This document shows positions 5,527 through 6,933 of a stretch of 6,933 nucleotides of DNA, one piece after another. The position numbers were made by a program, and so were the translations under genes. The notes under the pieces are model-generated. The model had not been told where the DNA came from, made no database searches, and saw nothing but the letters and a program-made list of their open reading frames with translations. The DNA comes from an uncultured Lachnospiraceae bacterium (GTDB lineage Bacteria; Bacillota; Clostridia; Lachnospirales; Lachnospiraceae), in the NCBI GenBank assembly GCA_945836565.1, contig CAMALN010000082.1, forward strand, positions 1 through 6,933. Direction: 5' to 3'. Numbering within the stretch: the stretch's first letter is position 1; every line of letters starts with the position of its first letter.

Positions 5527-6908
5527 TAATAAATGGCAGTCCAAAGGGCAATAACAGCAATACCATGCAGCTAACAAATGCTGTTCTCGAAGGTATAAGA
5601 AAAGCTGATGAGTCAGTGAATATAGAGCAGCTTAATGTATGTGATATGGATATAAAGCATTGTGTCGGCTGCATGAGCTGCTGGGGTAAAACACCGGGAA
5701 AGTGTGTTATAAACGATTGTATGCAGGCTGTACATGAAAGCTTCAGGAAAGCCGATATAGTGATACTTAGCTTTCCGCTTTATTTCTTTGGTATGCCGGG
5801 AGCTATGAAGGTATTCGTGGACAGGCTAATGCCTTTGATGGAGACCTATAGAGGCGCAGTAAGAAACATAGGAAATGATGCATTCCATGAGTTTCGATTT
5901 GACACAGAGGACAAGAGGTTTGTCGTTATATCCTCTTGCGGCTACGGAAGGACTGAAGAGATATATGATTCATTGACTAAGGAGATGAATTTTATATTCG
6001 GAGGCGGCAGATACTATCCTTTATACTGCCCACAGAGTGAGATGCTTGCCATAGAACAGCTTAAGCCTCAGATAAATGTGTATTTGGAAAGATACAGGAG
6101 GATAGGTGAGCTTCTTGGAAAAGGTGAGCAGATATCCAAGGAGGATATACAGGCTGTGTCAGAGCCTATATTGCCACAGAGAGCATTTGAGCTTCTGGTG
6201 AATAATTACTGGAATATGATGACACCGAAGAAGAAGGTATATCTCTTTGGTGACTCGCTGATGAAGGCTGTTATGCCGGATGAGTCGGGTATGTATCATA
6301 GCTCGGATGCAATCGGATTTTCAGATATGGAAGAGAAATATCATTTTGAGCTTTCAAATTTTGCCATGCCGACATTTACAACCTCACAGATTCTGCCATA
6401 TATGAAGAACATTATGGCAAATAAGGAATTGCCGGATCTTGTGTTGTTAGAGGGTGGCGGCAATGATTGCGACCACGATTGGGCGAGATTTGCAAGCACG
6501 GATGGTGAGGAGCTTATCAATAGAGTATCCATAGAGCAGTTTGAGGAAAATCTTCGTACCATAGCGGAATTCTGGAAAGAAAAGGGTGTTCCCTGTATGT
6601 ATGTTGTAACACCTCCTATCGATATGAAGCAGTTTTTCAGGCATCTTCAGAAGGATGAGAAGCTTAGTATGCTTAAGGACAAATTCCCGGATGTAGCACC
6701 TATGGAGCAGGAGTATAAGGACTACAAGGCTGTTATGTACAAGATAATAGACGAATATCATATGAAGAAGATTGATTTGACGAATTGCTTCGACTCAGTA
6801 GATAACATAAGCTCGGTTTACAGTGCGGATGGTATGCATCCGAATGAGAAGGGCTATGCTATGTTCAAGGAAGCATTTGAGCAGGGATTTGCTTCTATGG
6901 AATATTAA
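5511..6908 (+). CDS. flavodoxin/Isf-like domain fused to SGNH (GDSL) hydrolase
   Basis: Two-domain protein of 465 residues with no signal peptide or membrane segment, so cytoplasmic. Residues 1 to about 235 are an NADPH-dependent FMN reductase/flavodoxin-like domain: INGSPKGNNSNT (8-18, FMN phosphate loop), a cysteine cluster C51-x2-C54-x2-C57-x7-C65 like the compact 4Fe-4S motif of iron-sulfur flavoproteins, and SFPLYFFGMPGAMKVFVDR (87-105). Residues about 240-465 are an SGNH hydrolase: FGDSL with nucleophile Ser249, GGGNDC (315-320) with Asn318, and DGMHPNEKGY (440-449) with Asp440 and His443. The usual block II glycine is not evident. The frame is continuous, with no linker of note. The ATG lies inside the ACP gene, with GTGGAG ending 11 nt upstream, so translation is probably coupled. 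A combined redox and acyl-hydrolase or thioesterase role on carrier- or lipid-bound substrates is a guess. Confidence 0.85.
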   Translation: MQRVLVINGSPKGNNSNTMQLTNAVLEGIRKADESVNIEQLNVCDMDIKHCVGCMSCWGKTPGKCVINDCMQAVHESFRKADIVILSFPLYFFGMPGAMKVFVDRLMPLMETYRGAVRNIGNDAFHEFRFDTEDKRFVVISSCGYGRTEEIYDSLTKEMNFIFGGGRYYPLYCPQSEMLAIEQLKPQINVYLERYRRIGELLGKGEQISKEDIQAVSEPILPQRAFELLVNNYWNMMTPKKKVYLFGDSLMKAVMPDESGMYHSSDAIGFSDMEEKYHFELSNFAMPTFTTSQILPYMKNIMANKELPDLVLLEGGGNDCDHDWARFASTDGEELINRVSIEQFEENLRTIAEFWKEKGVPCMYVVTPPIDMKQFFRHLQKDEKLSMLKDKFPDVAPMEQEYKDYKAVMYKIIDEYHMKKIDLTNCFDSVDNISSVYSADGMHPNEKGYAMFKEAFEQGFASMEY

Positions 6909-6933
6909 AATAAATGTAAATGGTTTAGGGATG
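6909..6933 (+). other. downstream spacer, operon probably continues
   Basis: Only 25 bases follow the last stop, with no terminator hairpin among them. Two ATGs here (6914, 6921) meet stop codons at once. A third ATG occupies the final three bases, directly after AGGG, which is too close to serve as its ribosome binding site. A further gene of the operon may start at or just beyond the edge, but nothing can be said about it. Confidence 0.3.

Overview
The window looks like chromosomal DNA of a low- to mid-GC anaerobic Firmicute, most likely a Lachnospiraceae-type Clostridium relative (Roseburia/Butyrivibrio/Agathobacter-like). This is inferred from strong AGGAGG-type ribosome binding sites, TATAAT boxes, codon use, a class II FBP aldolase and an Isf-like flavoprotein domain. 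The exact genus cannot be read from the sequence.

Layout. (1) Bases 1-249: the possible 3' tail of an upstream gene, a GC-rich 12-bp/20-bp tandem repeat patch, a TATAAT promoter and a structured mRNA leader. (2) 250-1113: class II fructose-bisphosphate aldolase (fba), a stand-alone housekeeping gene closed by a strong intrinsic terminator. (3) 1278-2988, minus strand: a two-component system. The OmpR/PhoB-type response regulator comes first, followed by an 8-bp-overlapping histidine kinase with two membrane segments and almost no external loop. (4) 2989-3180: a divergent control region with a 9-bp perfect inverted repeat and three GTTGAGnTT direct repeats at an exact 11-bp period, the last half-site ending 10 bp before a TATAAT box. 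(5) 3181-6908, plus strand: a tight operon of a PlsC-type acyltransferase, an AMP-forming acyl ligase, an acyl carrier protein, and a flavodoxin/iron-sulfur-flavoprotein domain fused to an SGNH/GDSL hydrolase. It probably continues past the window.

How the parts may work together (inference). The ligase would activate a carboxylic acid, probably a fatty acid, and load it on the dedicated carrier protein. The PlsC-like enzyme would transfer the acyl group to a (lyso)lipid or other acceptor, and the SGNH domain could release acyl groups. PlsC plus acyl-ACP synthetase is the chemistry fused in E. coli Aas (lysophospholipid re-acylation); here it is split, comes with its own ACP, and has an added redox-hydrolase fusion. 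The divergent membrane-embedded two-component system, with PhoB-like repeats at the operon promoter, suggests an envelope-responsive lipid modification or repair system. The cis-element is the best-supported new observation. The fusion protein and the whole cassette are the most novel biochemically.
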